Source of the DNA: an uncultured Bacillota bacterium
Lineage (GTDB): Bacteria; Bacillota; Sulfobacillia; UBA995; UBA9673
Assembly (NCBI GenBank): GCA_937863905.1
Contig: CALMHV010000440.1
Location: forward strand, 1 to 5,170
Reading direction: 5' to 3'
DNA length: 5,170 nt
Made by a program: the position numbers and the translations under genes. Shown in pieces: positions 1 through 5,170 of the stretch (the stretch's first letter is position 1; every line of letters starts with the position of its first letter). The notes beneath the pieces are model-generated. The model was given only the letters and a program-made list of their open reading frames with translations, was not told the origin of the DNA and ran no database searches.

Positions 1-501
1 TACTCGGTTACCATCCGAGTATCTGACGGCTCGCTGACCGCCACTACCGTGCTCCATGTGACCGTAGCCGCGGAGGAGGAAGAGGAGGCCCCGGCGCCAC
101 CCCGGGTCGGTCCTCCCCTCAAGACCGGAATCGTCATCACGGTGGTACCGGGCAGCCACGTCGTCTGGGTGAATGGCTACCCGCGCGACCTAGACGCTCC
201 CGCGTACTACGGGACTCCCGGGCGGATGATGGTCCCGCTGCGGTTCATCAGCGAGACTGTCGGTGCGGAAGTCCTGTGGAACCCCGTGGCCCAGAAGATC
301 ACGATCCGCGGAGACTGGACGACGATAGTGCTCACCGTCGGCTCCAGGACCGCCTTCGTCAACGGAGTAGCCGTGCGGCTGGACGCGCCCGCAGTGCTCC
401 TGAACGGCCGCGTCTTCGTCCCGCTACGCTTCATCTGCGAGGCCCTTGGGGCGCAAGTCGACTATAGGCCCTCCACGCACTCGGCTCGCATCCAGAGGTA
501 G
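1..501 (+). CDS. C-terminal part of a surface/secreted protein with Ig/cadherin-like end and copper amine oxidase N-type stalk domain (5' partial)
   Basis: The frame is open from base 1, so the gene begins upstream of the window; 166 codons are visible, ending in TAG at 499-501. The first ~22 visible residues (YSVTIRVSDGSLTATT, then VLHVTV) look like the last strands of an Ig/cadherin-like beta-sandwich repeat. A Glu-run and Ala/Pro linker follows (residues ~24-37). Two half-repeats of the copper-amine-oxidase-N-like stalk domain come next (residues ~54-103 and ~117-165), each with VNG, LDAP and VPLRFI followed by a Gly-Ala turn. The name of this family is historical: these domains are non-catalytic and typically occur at the ends of extracellular or cell-wall-associated Firmicutes proteins, where they are thought to be structural or binding modules. 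The internal GTG at 49 is not a credible start because it would cut the beta domain. The catalytic or binding part, if any, lies upstream, so the protein's overall role is unknown. A strong terminator follows. Confidence 0.88.
   Translation, partial: YSVTIRVSDGSLTATTVLHVTVAAEEEEEAPAPPRVGPPLKTGIVITVVPGSHVVWVNGYPRDLDAPAYYGTPGRMMVPLRFISETVGAEVLWNPVAQKITIRGDWTTIVLTVGSRTAFVNGVAVRLDAPAVLLNGRVFVPLRFICEALGAQVDYRPSTHSARIQR
160..495 (+). repeat. Two degenerate tandem stalk-domain half-repeats within the CDS
   Basis: Visible residues ~54-103 (about 160-309) and ~117-165 (about 349-495) align with each other. Shared landmarks are VNG, then LDAP seven to eight residues further on, then a short turn ending in GR, then VPLRFI, then GA and a final beta strand ending TI or RI. 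At DNA level the repeats are clearly diverged, so this is an old protein-level duplication typical of the family rather than a recent DNA repeat. Confidence 0.8.
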
Positions 502-522
502 GAGCGGGGGCAAGAGCGGTGA

Positions 523-557
523 CAGGTGGCCGGAGGTAACTCCGGCCACTTGTTTTT
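523..557 (+). terminator. Intrinsic (Rho-independent) terminator after the stalk-domain gene
   Basis: A 13-bp stem pairs 523-535 with 540-552, including one G-U pair. The arm GGCCGGAG is matched by CTCCGGCC, across a GTAA tetraloop (GNRA class) at 536-539. Five T residues follow at 553-557. It begins 21 nt after the stop codon of the upstream gene and separates it from the epimerase gene. Confidence 0.93.
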
Positions 558-641
558 GCGGCGCCCCCGGTCGGCGCTACACAGCCGCGAGGCAGGAAAT
601 GATACAGCAGCGTAGGAGTATCTTGAAGGGAGGAAACCCGG

Positions 642-1658
642 GTGCGCATCCTCGTCACCGGCTCGTTCGGCAACATCGGGGTCTTCGCCACCCGGGAACT
701 CGTGGCCCGCGGCCATCTGGTCAGGTGCTTCGAGCTCCGGACCCGCGCCACTCTCCGGACGGCCAAACGCCTCAAGGCCTGGGCCGACCGCATCGGCGGG
801 CAGATGGAGATCGTCTGGGGCGACCTCAGGCGTCCGGCCGGCTTGACCCAGGCCGTCGAGGGTCAGGAGGCCATCGTCCATCTCGCCGGCGTCATCCCGC
901 CGCTGAGCGAAGTCAAACCCGAGTGGGCCCGGGAAATCAACGTCGACGGTACCCGCAACCTCATCAAGGCGGCCGTGGCGCTTCCCAAACAGCCCCGGTT
1001 CGTCTTCGCGTCCTCCGTCTCGGTCTTCGGTAAGGCCCAGGACCAGCCGCCGCCGCGCACGGCCGACGAACCCGTCTATCCCTCCGACCACTACTCCGGC
1101 CACAAGGTCGCCTGCGAGCGATTCCTGATGGCCTCCGGCCTGGAGTGGGCCGTGCTGCGGTTCGGGGCCGTGCCGACCGTCGCCCTGCAGACCCTGGACC
1201 AGCCGACGCTCAGACTCATGTTCGAGGTCCCGCTGGACACGCGCATAGAACTCATCCACCCGGCCGACGCCGGCTTGGCGGTCGCCAACACCGTGTTGAG
1301 CAACCGGGTCTGGGGCAAGGTCCTGCTCATCGGGGGCGGGCCGAGTTGTCAACTCTACCAGCGCGTCTACGTTGGCCGCATCCTCGACGCCGCCGGCATC
1401 GGCCGGCTGCCCGAGCGGGCCTTCGGCCAACGCCCCTTCTACACCGACTGGATGGACACGACCGAGAGCGAGCACCTCCTCTCCTACCAGCGTCATACGG
1501 CCGATGACTTCATCCGCGAGATGGCCGCGGTGATGGGCCCCAAGCGCGGCCTGGCCCGTCTCTTCCGGCCCTTCGTCCGGAACTGGCTCCTCCGCTCCTC
1601 ACCGTATCTGGACCGCCGGACCTCCCCCTTCCGCCGGCGCCGACCCCGCTTGGCCTAG
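642..1658 (+). CDS. NAD(P)-dependent epimerase/dehydratase-like protein (extended SDR family)
   Basis: A 338-aa cytosolic Rossmann-fold oxidoreductase. The N-terminus MRILVTGSFGNIG carries the TGxxGxxG dinucleotide-binding motif (residues 6-13). WGDLRRP (59-65) is the usual Asp-Leu after beta-strand 3, HLAG (80-83) is the post-beta-4 motif, and NVDGTRNLI (100-108) is typical of extended SDRs. FASSVSVFG (122-130) gives the catalytic Ser, and Y151-S-G-H-K155 is the YxxxK pair. The substrate-side region includes IHPADAG (205-211), and TDWMDTTESEHLLSYQ (268-283) resembles the C-terminal segment of sugar-nucleotide epimerase relatives. The reaction and substrate cannot be assigned; epimerase, dehydratase or reductase are all possible. 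The start is GTG 642, preceded by AAGGGAGG (626-633) at 8-nt spacing. The tail (about 301-338) is unusually basic, with RRRRPRLA at the end. It stands alone after a terminator, and the next gene starts 91 nt downstream. Confidence 0.93.
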   Translation: MRILVTGSFGNIGVFATRELVARGHLVRCFELRTRATLRTAKRLKAWADRIGGQMEIVWGDLRRPAGLTQAVEGQEAIVHLAGVIPPLSEVKPEWAREINVDGTRNLIKAAVALPKQPRFVFASSVSVFGKAQDQPPPRTADEPVYPSDHYSGHKVACERFLMASGLEWAVLRFGAVPTVALQTLDQPTLRLMFEVPLDTRIELIHPADAGLAVANTVLSNRVWGKVLLIGGGPSCQLYQRVYVGRILDAAGIGRLPERAFGQRPFYTDWMDTTESEHLLSYQRHTADDFIREMAAVMGPKRGLARLFRPFVRNWLLRSSPYLDRRTSPFRRRRPRLA

Positions 1659-1735
1659 CCGAGGCCGAACCTCCCGGAGCCAAGGCACATAGGATACCTT
1701 CCGGGGGACAAAGCCCCAGATGGAACCATGTTTGC

Positions 1736-1742
1736 GGAGGTG
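1736..1742 (+). promoter_or_regulatory. Ribosome binding site that sets the TTG start of the CGC protein
   Basis: GGAGGTG lies 7 nt before TTG at 1750. This is near-ideal Shine-Dalgarno spacing, whereas the in-frame ATG at 1720 has no comparable site at a proper distance; the site itself lies inside the ATG-started version. It therefore argues for initiation at 1750. Confidence 0.78.
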
Positions 1743-1749
1743 TCTTCCC

Positions 1750-2025
1750 TTGACCCAGGGAGCGAGTGGCGGTTCACCGAAGACCGGAGGCTGCGGCTGT
1801 GGCGCGAGCGGAGCCCCGGTTCGACTCATCGACATCGCCGGCGCCCAGATCGGCATCAGTCGTCTGGACGCCATCCTGCGGGCCGTGCGCAACGCCAACT
1901 TCCAGGACGAGAGCCTGGAGAAACGGGAACTCCTGCGCCTCACCAAAGCCGCCAACTACGTCCCGCCGGGGATGGAAGCGGCCTACCTTGAGGCCCTCTG
2001 GCGGGAGTACCGCGGGGCGAGCTGA
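1750..2025 (+). CDS. Small conserved-looking protein of unknown function with N-terminal CGC motif
   Basis: A 91-aa protein with a TTG start chosen because GGAGGTG sits 7 nt upstream; the longer alternative begins at ATG 1720 (101 aa). The first ~22 residues are Gly/Ser-rich and end in TGGCGCGASGAP, giving two cysteines in C-x-C spacing (C15, C17), the only ones in this form. The rest looks like a compact folded domain. VRLIDIAGAQIGI (24-36) reads as a beta hairpin, followed by helices with LDAILRAV (39-46), a charged DESLEKRELLRL stretch (53-64), NYVPP (69-73) and EAAYLEALWREYR (76-88). No signal peptide or membrane segment is seen, so it is probably cytosolic. It resembles, from memory only, small anaerobe proteins with an N-terminal Cys cluster, but I cannot name the family. 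A redox or metal role for CGC is speculative. It sits between the epimerase (91-nt gap) and the membrane-protein pair (86-nt gap). Confidence 0.8.
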   Translation: MTQGASGGSPKTGGCGCGASGAPVRLIDIAGAQIGISRLDAILRAVRNANFQDESLEKRELLRLTKAANYVPPGMEAAYLEALWREYRGAS

Positions 2026-2111
2026 GCCTCAGCCACCGGGAAGGAAGCGCCCCCTCCGGGGAGAAACTGCCCGATAGAACGTACCTTGGGCTATCCTGGG
2101 AGGGACTCACC

Positions 2112-2969
2112 GTGCGCGTACCACCCATCGAGCTGGGCCTCGGCCTCTTCCTGGTCCTCTCCTCCGGCGGCTACCTGGCCTCCGGCCTCAGGCTCACCTC
2201 GCCCGTGTCCTTCTTCGGGCTGACGACCTCGATCCTCTGGACCGTCCTCGGCCTCGCCCTGTTCGTGGCCGGCACGCTCGTCTATCTTCGGGGGCTCCGC
2301 CACCGCCCCGCCCGCGCGTCACTGGCCCTGGCGGCGCTGGCCTATGGTCTGGTGGTTGTGTTCGGAACCTTCGCCTACGGCAATCCCTTCTCCGACGTCT
2401 CGTCGTTTCTCCCCGGACTCGTCACCGGGCTCGGGGTCGCCGCGGACCTCCTGCTCTTCGCGGCCGGCTTGTGGTTTGCGGCCAAGACCCTCCGGCCCGG
2501 CCCGGCGGAGACGGCCGACCGCGGCTTCGGCCAGGCCGCGACGGTCTTTCTGGCGGCCTTCGTTGTCCAACTGGGCGTAGTCCCGCTCATCAATCTCGCG
2601 CTCTACCTGGCGGCGGACTCGAGCCCCTTGCTCGCGCTCTCCGGGCCCAACAGCCTCACTTTCCTGGCGCGGCTCCTCCTGAGGCTGGTCAAGGGGGCGG
2701 CCGGGGTCATCGGTCTTTGCGCCCTCTGGACCGCCTACTCCCGGGGCATCCTCGCCAAGTCCGCGGCCTGGGCCCTTGGCCTGTGGGCCGCCGGGGATGT
2801 CGTCTACCTCGTCTCCCTGTGGCTCTCCTGGAGCGAGTCGAGCCTGGCGGCCGCCCCTCCCCTGGTCGCGCAGTTCCGGACCAGCCTGCTCGTCGCGCTC
2901 CCGGCCCTCGCTCTCCTCGGCTTGGCCGTCATGCTGGGCAGCCGGAAACAGGAAACCGGGGTAAGCTAG
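2112..2969 (+). CDS. Polytopic membrane protein of unknown function (about 8 TM segments)
   Basis: A 285-aa very hydrophobic protein. Predicted membrane segments by eye are at residues ~6-24, 38-60, 68-88, 101-125, 140-168, 190-209, 213-238 and 255-275. Short loops rich in Arg/Lys (for example LRGLRHRPAR at 59-68, SRGILAK at 210-216 and the C-terminal SRKQ) suggest cytoplasmic sides. No catalytic, transporter-signature or nucleotide-binding motif was recognised, so function is not assigned. The start is GTG 2112 with GGGAGGG (2098-2104) 7 nt upstream; no signal peptide other than the first TM. The gene ends at TAG 2967-2969, and 17 nt later a second membrane-protein gene begins, suggesting co-transcription and perhaps a shared complex. 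Alternative interpretations include a permease-like or sensor-type membrane domain; neither is supported by specific residues. Confidence 0.87.
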   Translation: MRVPPIELGLGLFLVLSSGGYLASGLRLTSPVSFFGLTTSILWTVLGLALFVAGTLVYLRGLRHRPARASLALAALAYGLVVVFGTFAYGNPFSDVSSFLPGLVTGLGVAADLLLFAAGLWFAAKTLRPGPAETADRGFGQAATVFLAAFVVQLGVVPLINLALYLAADSSPLLALSGPNSLTFLARLLLRLVKGAAGVIGLCALWTAYSRGILAKSAAWALGLWAAGDVVYLVSLWLSWSESSLAAAPPLVAQFRTSLLVALPALALLGLAVMLGSRKQETGVS

Positions 2970-2986
2970 ACCCGGGGGGCTTCTCT

Positions 2987-3370
2987 TTGAACGGACGCGA
3001 ACCGACGCGGGAGCAGGGGGGCTGGCCGAACGTCCGGTACGCGTGGCTCCTCCTTACCTACGCCCTGGCGGCGGACATCTTCTACCGGGCCGGGTTCGCC
3101 CGCCAGACCTTCGGCCAGATAGCCGACCTTCTCTTCATCTGGATCGGAGCCCAGCTCTTCTACGTGATCCTGGAGATGTCGACGGCGGGGTCCATCATCG
3201 CGGCTTTCCGGGTCACCTTCATCCCGTCGACCGTGTTGTCCATCGTGGTGGCGGCCGGCGCGCTCATCATGACCAGGTACTGGAGCGCGCTCGTGGTCAC
3301 GGCGGGAGTGACGTCGCTGGCGCTCATGGCCGTCCTGGCGATGGCCCTCCTCTGGAAGCGGCGGGTCTAG
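2987..3370 (+). CDS. Small membrane protein of unknown function (4 TM segments), TTG start
   Basis: A 127-aa protein. The reading frame runs open far upstream inside the previous gene, but that part is only a shadow. The first sensible start after the previous stop is TTG 2987, preceded by a G-rich CGGGGGG (2973-2979) at 7-nt spacing; this is a weak Shine-Dalgarno match, so the start is less certain than the others. The first ~16 residues are polar and charged. Membrane segments follow at ~17-34, 45-63, 78-95 and 99-122, and the protein ends in a basic WKRRV, consistent with cytoplasmic ends. Recognisable short patterns are ADIFYR (29-34), RQTFGQIADL (39-48) and IWIGAQLFYVI (51-61), which remind me of small uncharacterised Firmicutes membrane proteins; this is a memory-based impression only. 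It is tightly linked to the 8-TM gene upstream and converges with the response regulator, 22 nt away. Confidence 0.8.
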   Translation: MNGREPTREQGGWPNVRYAWLLLTYALAADIFYRAGFARQTFGQIADLLFIWIGAQLFYVILEMSTAGSIIAAFRVTFIPSTVLSIVVAAGALIMTRYWSALVVTAGVTSLALMAVLAMALLWKRRV

Positions 3371-3381
3371 AGCCTGCCGCT

Positions 3382-3397
3382 CCTAGCCGGATCTAGG
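3382..3397. other. Short inverted repeat at the convergent gene junction
   Basis: CCTAG (3382-3386) and CTAGG (3393-3397) can form a 5-bp stem with a 6-nt loop. It overlaps the stop codon of the response regulator gene and lies just after the plus-strand stop. There is no T-run on either strand, so a terminator function is doubtful. Confidence 0.25.
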
Positions 3398-4019
3398 GCC
3401 TCTTCACCAGGCCGTGGGTATGAGCGTAGATGGCCAGTTGGGTGCGGTCGGAGAGGTCGAGCTTGGACAGGAGCGACGTGATGTGGGCCTTCACGGTGCG
3501 CTCCGTGATGAAGAGCTTGTTCCCGATCGCCTGGTTCGACAATCCCTGGGCCACGAGGAGAAGGACCTCGAGTTCGCGTTCGGTGGGCTCGGCGCCCTTG
3601 GGGGCGGTCATCTCGCGCAAGACGCGTTGGGCCGCGACCGGATGGAGCGCCGACTCGCCGCGGTGGGCCCGCCGGATGCTCTCCCCGAGTTGCTCGGCGG
3701 CCACGTCCTTGAGGAGGTAGCTGCGGGCCCCGGCCTTGAGAGCCGGCAGGACACGAGAGTCGTCCGTGTAGCTCGTCAGGACCACGACACAAGCCTTGGG
3801 CTGGGCGGCGACGATACGGCGCGTAGCTTCGACCCCGTCGAGGACAGGCATGACCAGGTCCATGAGGATGACGTCCGGGGACAGCTTGGCAGCCAGGCGA
3901 ACGGCCTCTTCCCCGTCACCGGCCTCGCCCACGACTTCGAAGTCGGCTTCGGTCTCCAGGTAGCTGCGCAGACCGCGCCTGACAATCTCATGGTCGTCCA
4001 CGAGCATGACCCGGATCAC
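3393..4019 (-). CDS. LiaR/VraR-like response regulator (NarL/FixJ family, REC + LuxR HTH)
   Basis: A 208-aa DNA-binding response regulator with a start at GTG 4019. The receiver domain (residues ~1-118) begins MIRVMLVDDHEIVRRGL and has the acidic pair D8/D9. Phosphoacceptor D54 lies in the VILMDLVMP strand, T82 is in VVVLTSY, and K104 is in YLLKD. A linker leads to a LuxR-type helix-turn-helix (~143-200) with TERELEVL, GLSNQAIGNKL and ITERTVKAHITSLLSKL, then the DRTQLAIYAH ending. The sequence pattern, including DLVMP, SYLLKD and KLDLSDRTQ, is very close to LiaR/VraR regulators of cell-envelope stress. All key residues are intact, so a functional phosphorylation-activated transcription factor is expected. 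A longer TTG start at 4028 was rejected because it abuts the ribosome binding site with no spacer. The gene follows the kinase with a 5-nt gap. Confidence 0.96.
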   Translation of the reverse strand: MIRVMLVDDHEIVRRGLRSYLETEADFEVVGEAGDGEEAVRLAAKLSPDVILMDLVMPVLDGVEATRRIVAAQPKACVVVLTSYTDDSRVLPALKAGARSYLLKDVAAEQLGESIRRAHRGESALHPVAAQRVLREMTAPKGAEPTERELEVLLLVAQGLSNQAIGNKLFITERTVKAHITSLLSKLDLSDRTQLAIYAHTHGLVKRP

Positions 4020-4024
4020 AGGCC

Positions 4025-5170
4025 TCAACCTCCCACGGGTGGGTCCTTCGCCGTGCCGGTCCCATCGCCTTCAGGCTGGGCCGGCGAGGCGGCGGCAGGC
4101 TCCTGGCCCTCTCTGGCCATCGGGAACGCTGCCTCGACCTTCGTCCCCTGGCCGGGAGCGCTGGTGACCTTGACGCGGCCGCCGAGGGCGGCTGCCCGCT
4201 CGCGCAGGCCCCGCAGTCCGAGGGCCGTGGCGCGCGCCGGGACCGACTGGTCGAACCCACGCCCATCATCAGTGACGGTCAGGACCACGTGACGCGAGGC
4301 GTCGAGCGTGAGCGCCACTTCGACCTTCTTCGCCTTGGAGTGTTTGGCCACGTTGTTCAGGGCTTCCTGCGTGATGCGAAAGAGGGCCTCCTCGACGGCC
4401 AGACCGAAGCTGCCGGAACACTCGATGCGGCAGACGCAGCCCAGACCCTGGCCCTCGGTGAACGTGCGCACGTACTCCTCCAGAGCCGGGGCGAGACCTT
4501 GCTGTTCCAGGGTGGTCGGGCGCAACTGCAGGATAAGGTCGCGCATCTGGCGGTGGGCCGAGCGGGCGAGCCCCTCGACCTCATCCAGGAGCGCGGCTAC
4601 CTCTCCGACCTGCGCCGGATTGGAGTCGGCCGCCTCCAGGCGCCGGCGGGCCGAAGCCGCCTGCATGGAGAGAGCAAAGACCTGCTGGTTGACGGTGTCG
4701 TGGAGGTCGCGGGCCAGGCGCGTCCGCTCCTCCAGGGCGGCCAGTCGCCCCGTCTCCTCGGCCAGGCTCCGGTTGCGCTCGGCCAGGGCGCGGAGTTCGG
4801 CGATGGCGCCTTCCAGGCTGTCGGCCATGAAGTTCAGTTCCGCGGCCAACTGGTCGATCTCATCGGTGCGTCCGGCGCTGTCCGCCGGGGGAAGGACGAT
4901 GCGCCAGCGGTAGTCGCCGCGGGCGAGAGCGGAGGCAAACCGGCTGGTCTCGCGGAGGCGGAGCTTCACGCCGCGCGCCGCGCCCAAGGCCAGCCAGGCG
5001 CCGCCCAGAATGGAAAGGATGAGGGCCAACAGGGCGGAGAGACCCGCGGTCAGGAGACCATAGCCACGGAGAAGAGGTATCCCGACCAGAAGGGCGGTGA
5101 CGACGGCGGCGCCCACCGCCACCTCGACGTGGGAGTAGAGGAAGCGCCACTGGACCCCGAAGAAACGCCT
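4025..5170 (-). CDS. LiaS/VraS-like intramembrane-sensing histidine kinase (HisKA_3 family, 5' partial)
   Basis: The minus-strand frame is open through base 5170, so the true start lies beyond the right edge. Residues upstream of the internal GTG (5122) read RRFFGVQWRFLYSHVEV, which fits the N-terminus of this family. Numbering from that GTG: TM1 spans up to ~18, a very short external loop follows (~19-22), and TM2 is ~22-48, as in intramembrane-sensing kinases. HAMP is ~50-105 (DEIDQLAAELNFMADSL), followed by a coiled-coil-like linker. HisKA_3 has H141 in LARDLHDTVNQQ (codon 4700-4702), and HATPase_c has the N-box QEALNNVAKHSKAKK (252-266), DDGRGFD (285-291) and GLRGLRERAAALGG (302-315). A Pro/Ala/Glu/Gly-rich tail (~335-365) ends the protein. 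It would autophosphorylate on H141 and pass phosphate to the adjacent regulator. An unusual cysteine cluster (C229, C231, C235) sits just before HATPase_c. Confidence 0.95.
   Translation of the reverse strand, partial: RRFFGVQWRFLYSHVEVAVGAAVVTALLVGIPLLRGYGLLTAGLSALLALILSILGGAWLALGAARGVKLRLRETSRFASALARGDYRWRIVLPPADSAGRTDEIDQLAAELNFMADSLEGAIAELRALAERNRSLAEETGRLAALEERTRLARDLHDTVNQQVFALSMQAASARRRLEAADSNPAQVGEVAALLDEVEGLARSAHRQMRDLILQLRPTTLEQQGLAPALEEYVRTFTEGQGLGCVCRIECSGSFGLAVEEALFRITQEALNNVAKHSKAKKVEVALTLDASRHVVLTVTDDGRGFDQSVPARATALGLRGLRERAAALGGRVKVTSAPGQGTKVEAAFPMAREGQEPAAASPAQPEGDGTGTAKDPPVGG
4029..4034 (-). promoter_or_regulatory. Ribosome binding site of the response regulator, inside the kinase 3' end
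   Basis: On the minus strand GGGAGG spans 4034 to 4029, within the final GTG-GGA-GGT codons of the kinase. Nine bases separate it from GTG 4019. The alternative TTG at 4028 would directly touch the site, so it cannot be the start. The placement suggests that translation of kinase and regulator is coupled. Confidence 0.82.

Noticed and set aside
462..1496. Long minus-strand open frame (344 codons) antisense to the epimerase gene
   Set aside because: It is a by-product of high GC. The plus strand carries a complete SDR motif set and a ribosome binding site, while the minus-strand translation is Gly/Asp/Glu-rich low-complexity text with no domain pattern, and it would run through the terminator into the upstream gene.
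1690..1695. TAGGAT as a possible -10 promoter element before the CGC gene
   Set aside because: It is a 4 of 6 match only, and no -35-like sequence is found at 16-18 nt upstream. The gaps at 558-641 and 2026-2111 also gave no convincing promoter.
1720..1749. ATG at 1720 as start of the CGC protein
   Set aside because: There is no ribosome binding site at a useful distance. The strong GGAGGTG lies downstream of this ATG and serves TTG 1750.
2021..2033. Inverted repeat GCTGA-GCC-TCAGC as a terminator after the CGC protein
   Set aside because: It has only a 5-bp stem, overlaps the stop codon and has no T-run, so it is likely chance.
2471..2986. Upstream extension of the 4-TM gene frame inside the 8-TM gene
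   Set aside because: The extension is Arg/Gly/Pro-rich, as expected of an out-of-frame reading of a GC-rich gene. The hydrophobic, gene-like sequence begins only after TTG 2987.
3414..4292. Long plus-strand open frame (292 codons) antisense to the regulator and kinase
   Set aside because: It is the mirror of two clear two-component genes with all catalytic residues on the other strand; its own translation shows no recognisable domain.
1..5170. tRNA/rRNA genes, CRISPR arrays, insertion sequences or transposases, riboswitches
   Set aside because: No cloverleaf-like sequence, regularly spaced repeats, transposase motifs, terminal inverted repeats or known aptamer motif was seen; nearly all bases are accounted for by protein genes.

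Overview
This 5.17 kb, high-GC window is densely coding, with seven genes and no gene-free stretch over about 140 bases. It looks like a chromosomal segment from a GC-rich Gram-positive lineage (Bacillota/Clostridia-like). That reading is inferred from three things: a copper-amine-oxidase-N-type 'stalk' domain, which is common in extracellular proteins of Firmicutes; a LiaS/LiaR-like two-component pair; and strong GGAGG-type ribosome binding sites with GTG and TTG starts. A finer placement cannot be supported from the sequence alone.

Left part, plus strand. Positions 1-501 are the 3' end of a larger surface-protein gene. It shows the tail of an Ig/cadherin-like beta domain, a Glu/Pro linker and two half-repeats of the stalk domain, and it is closed by a strong intrinsic terminator (523-557). 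Then come an extended-SDR NAD(P)-dependent epimerase/dehydratase-like gene (642-1658), a 91-aa protein with a CGC motif that starts at a TTG (1750-2025), an approximately 8-TM membrane protein (2112-2969), and a 4-TM small membrane protein (2987-3370). The last two are 17 nt apart and probably co-transcribed. The first two are separated from each other and from the membrane pair by about 90-nt gaps, so their operon status is open. I found no convincing promoter in these gaps.

Right part, minus strand. A two-component system is transcribed toward the plus-strand genes and ends only 22 nt from them. The sensor kinase (4025-5170, 5' end outside the window) has two TM segments with a very short external loop, a HAMP domain, HisKA_3 and HATPase_c. 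The NarL/LuxR-type response regulator (3393-4019) follows it. Its ribosome binding site lies inside the last codons of the kinase, so the two are translated as a tight unit. The architecture matches intramembrane-sensing, cell-envelope-stress systems of the LiaRS/VraSR type; the stimulus and regulon are not visible here.

Nothing in the window amounts to a clearly new system. The items most worth a second look are the uncharacterised CGC protein, the uncharacterised pair of membrane proteins, a three-cysteine cluster in the sensor kinase, and the corrected start sites.
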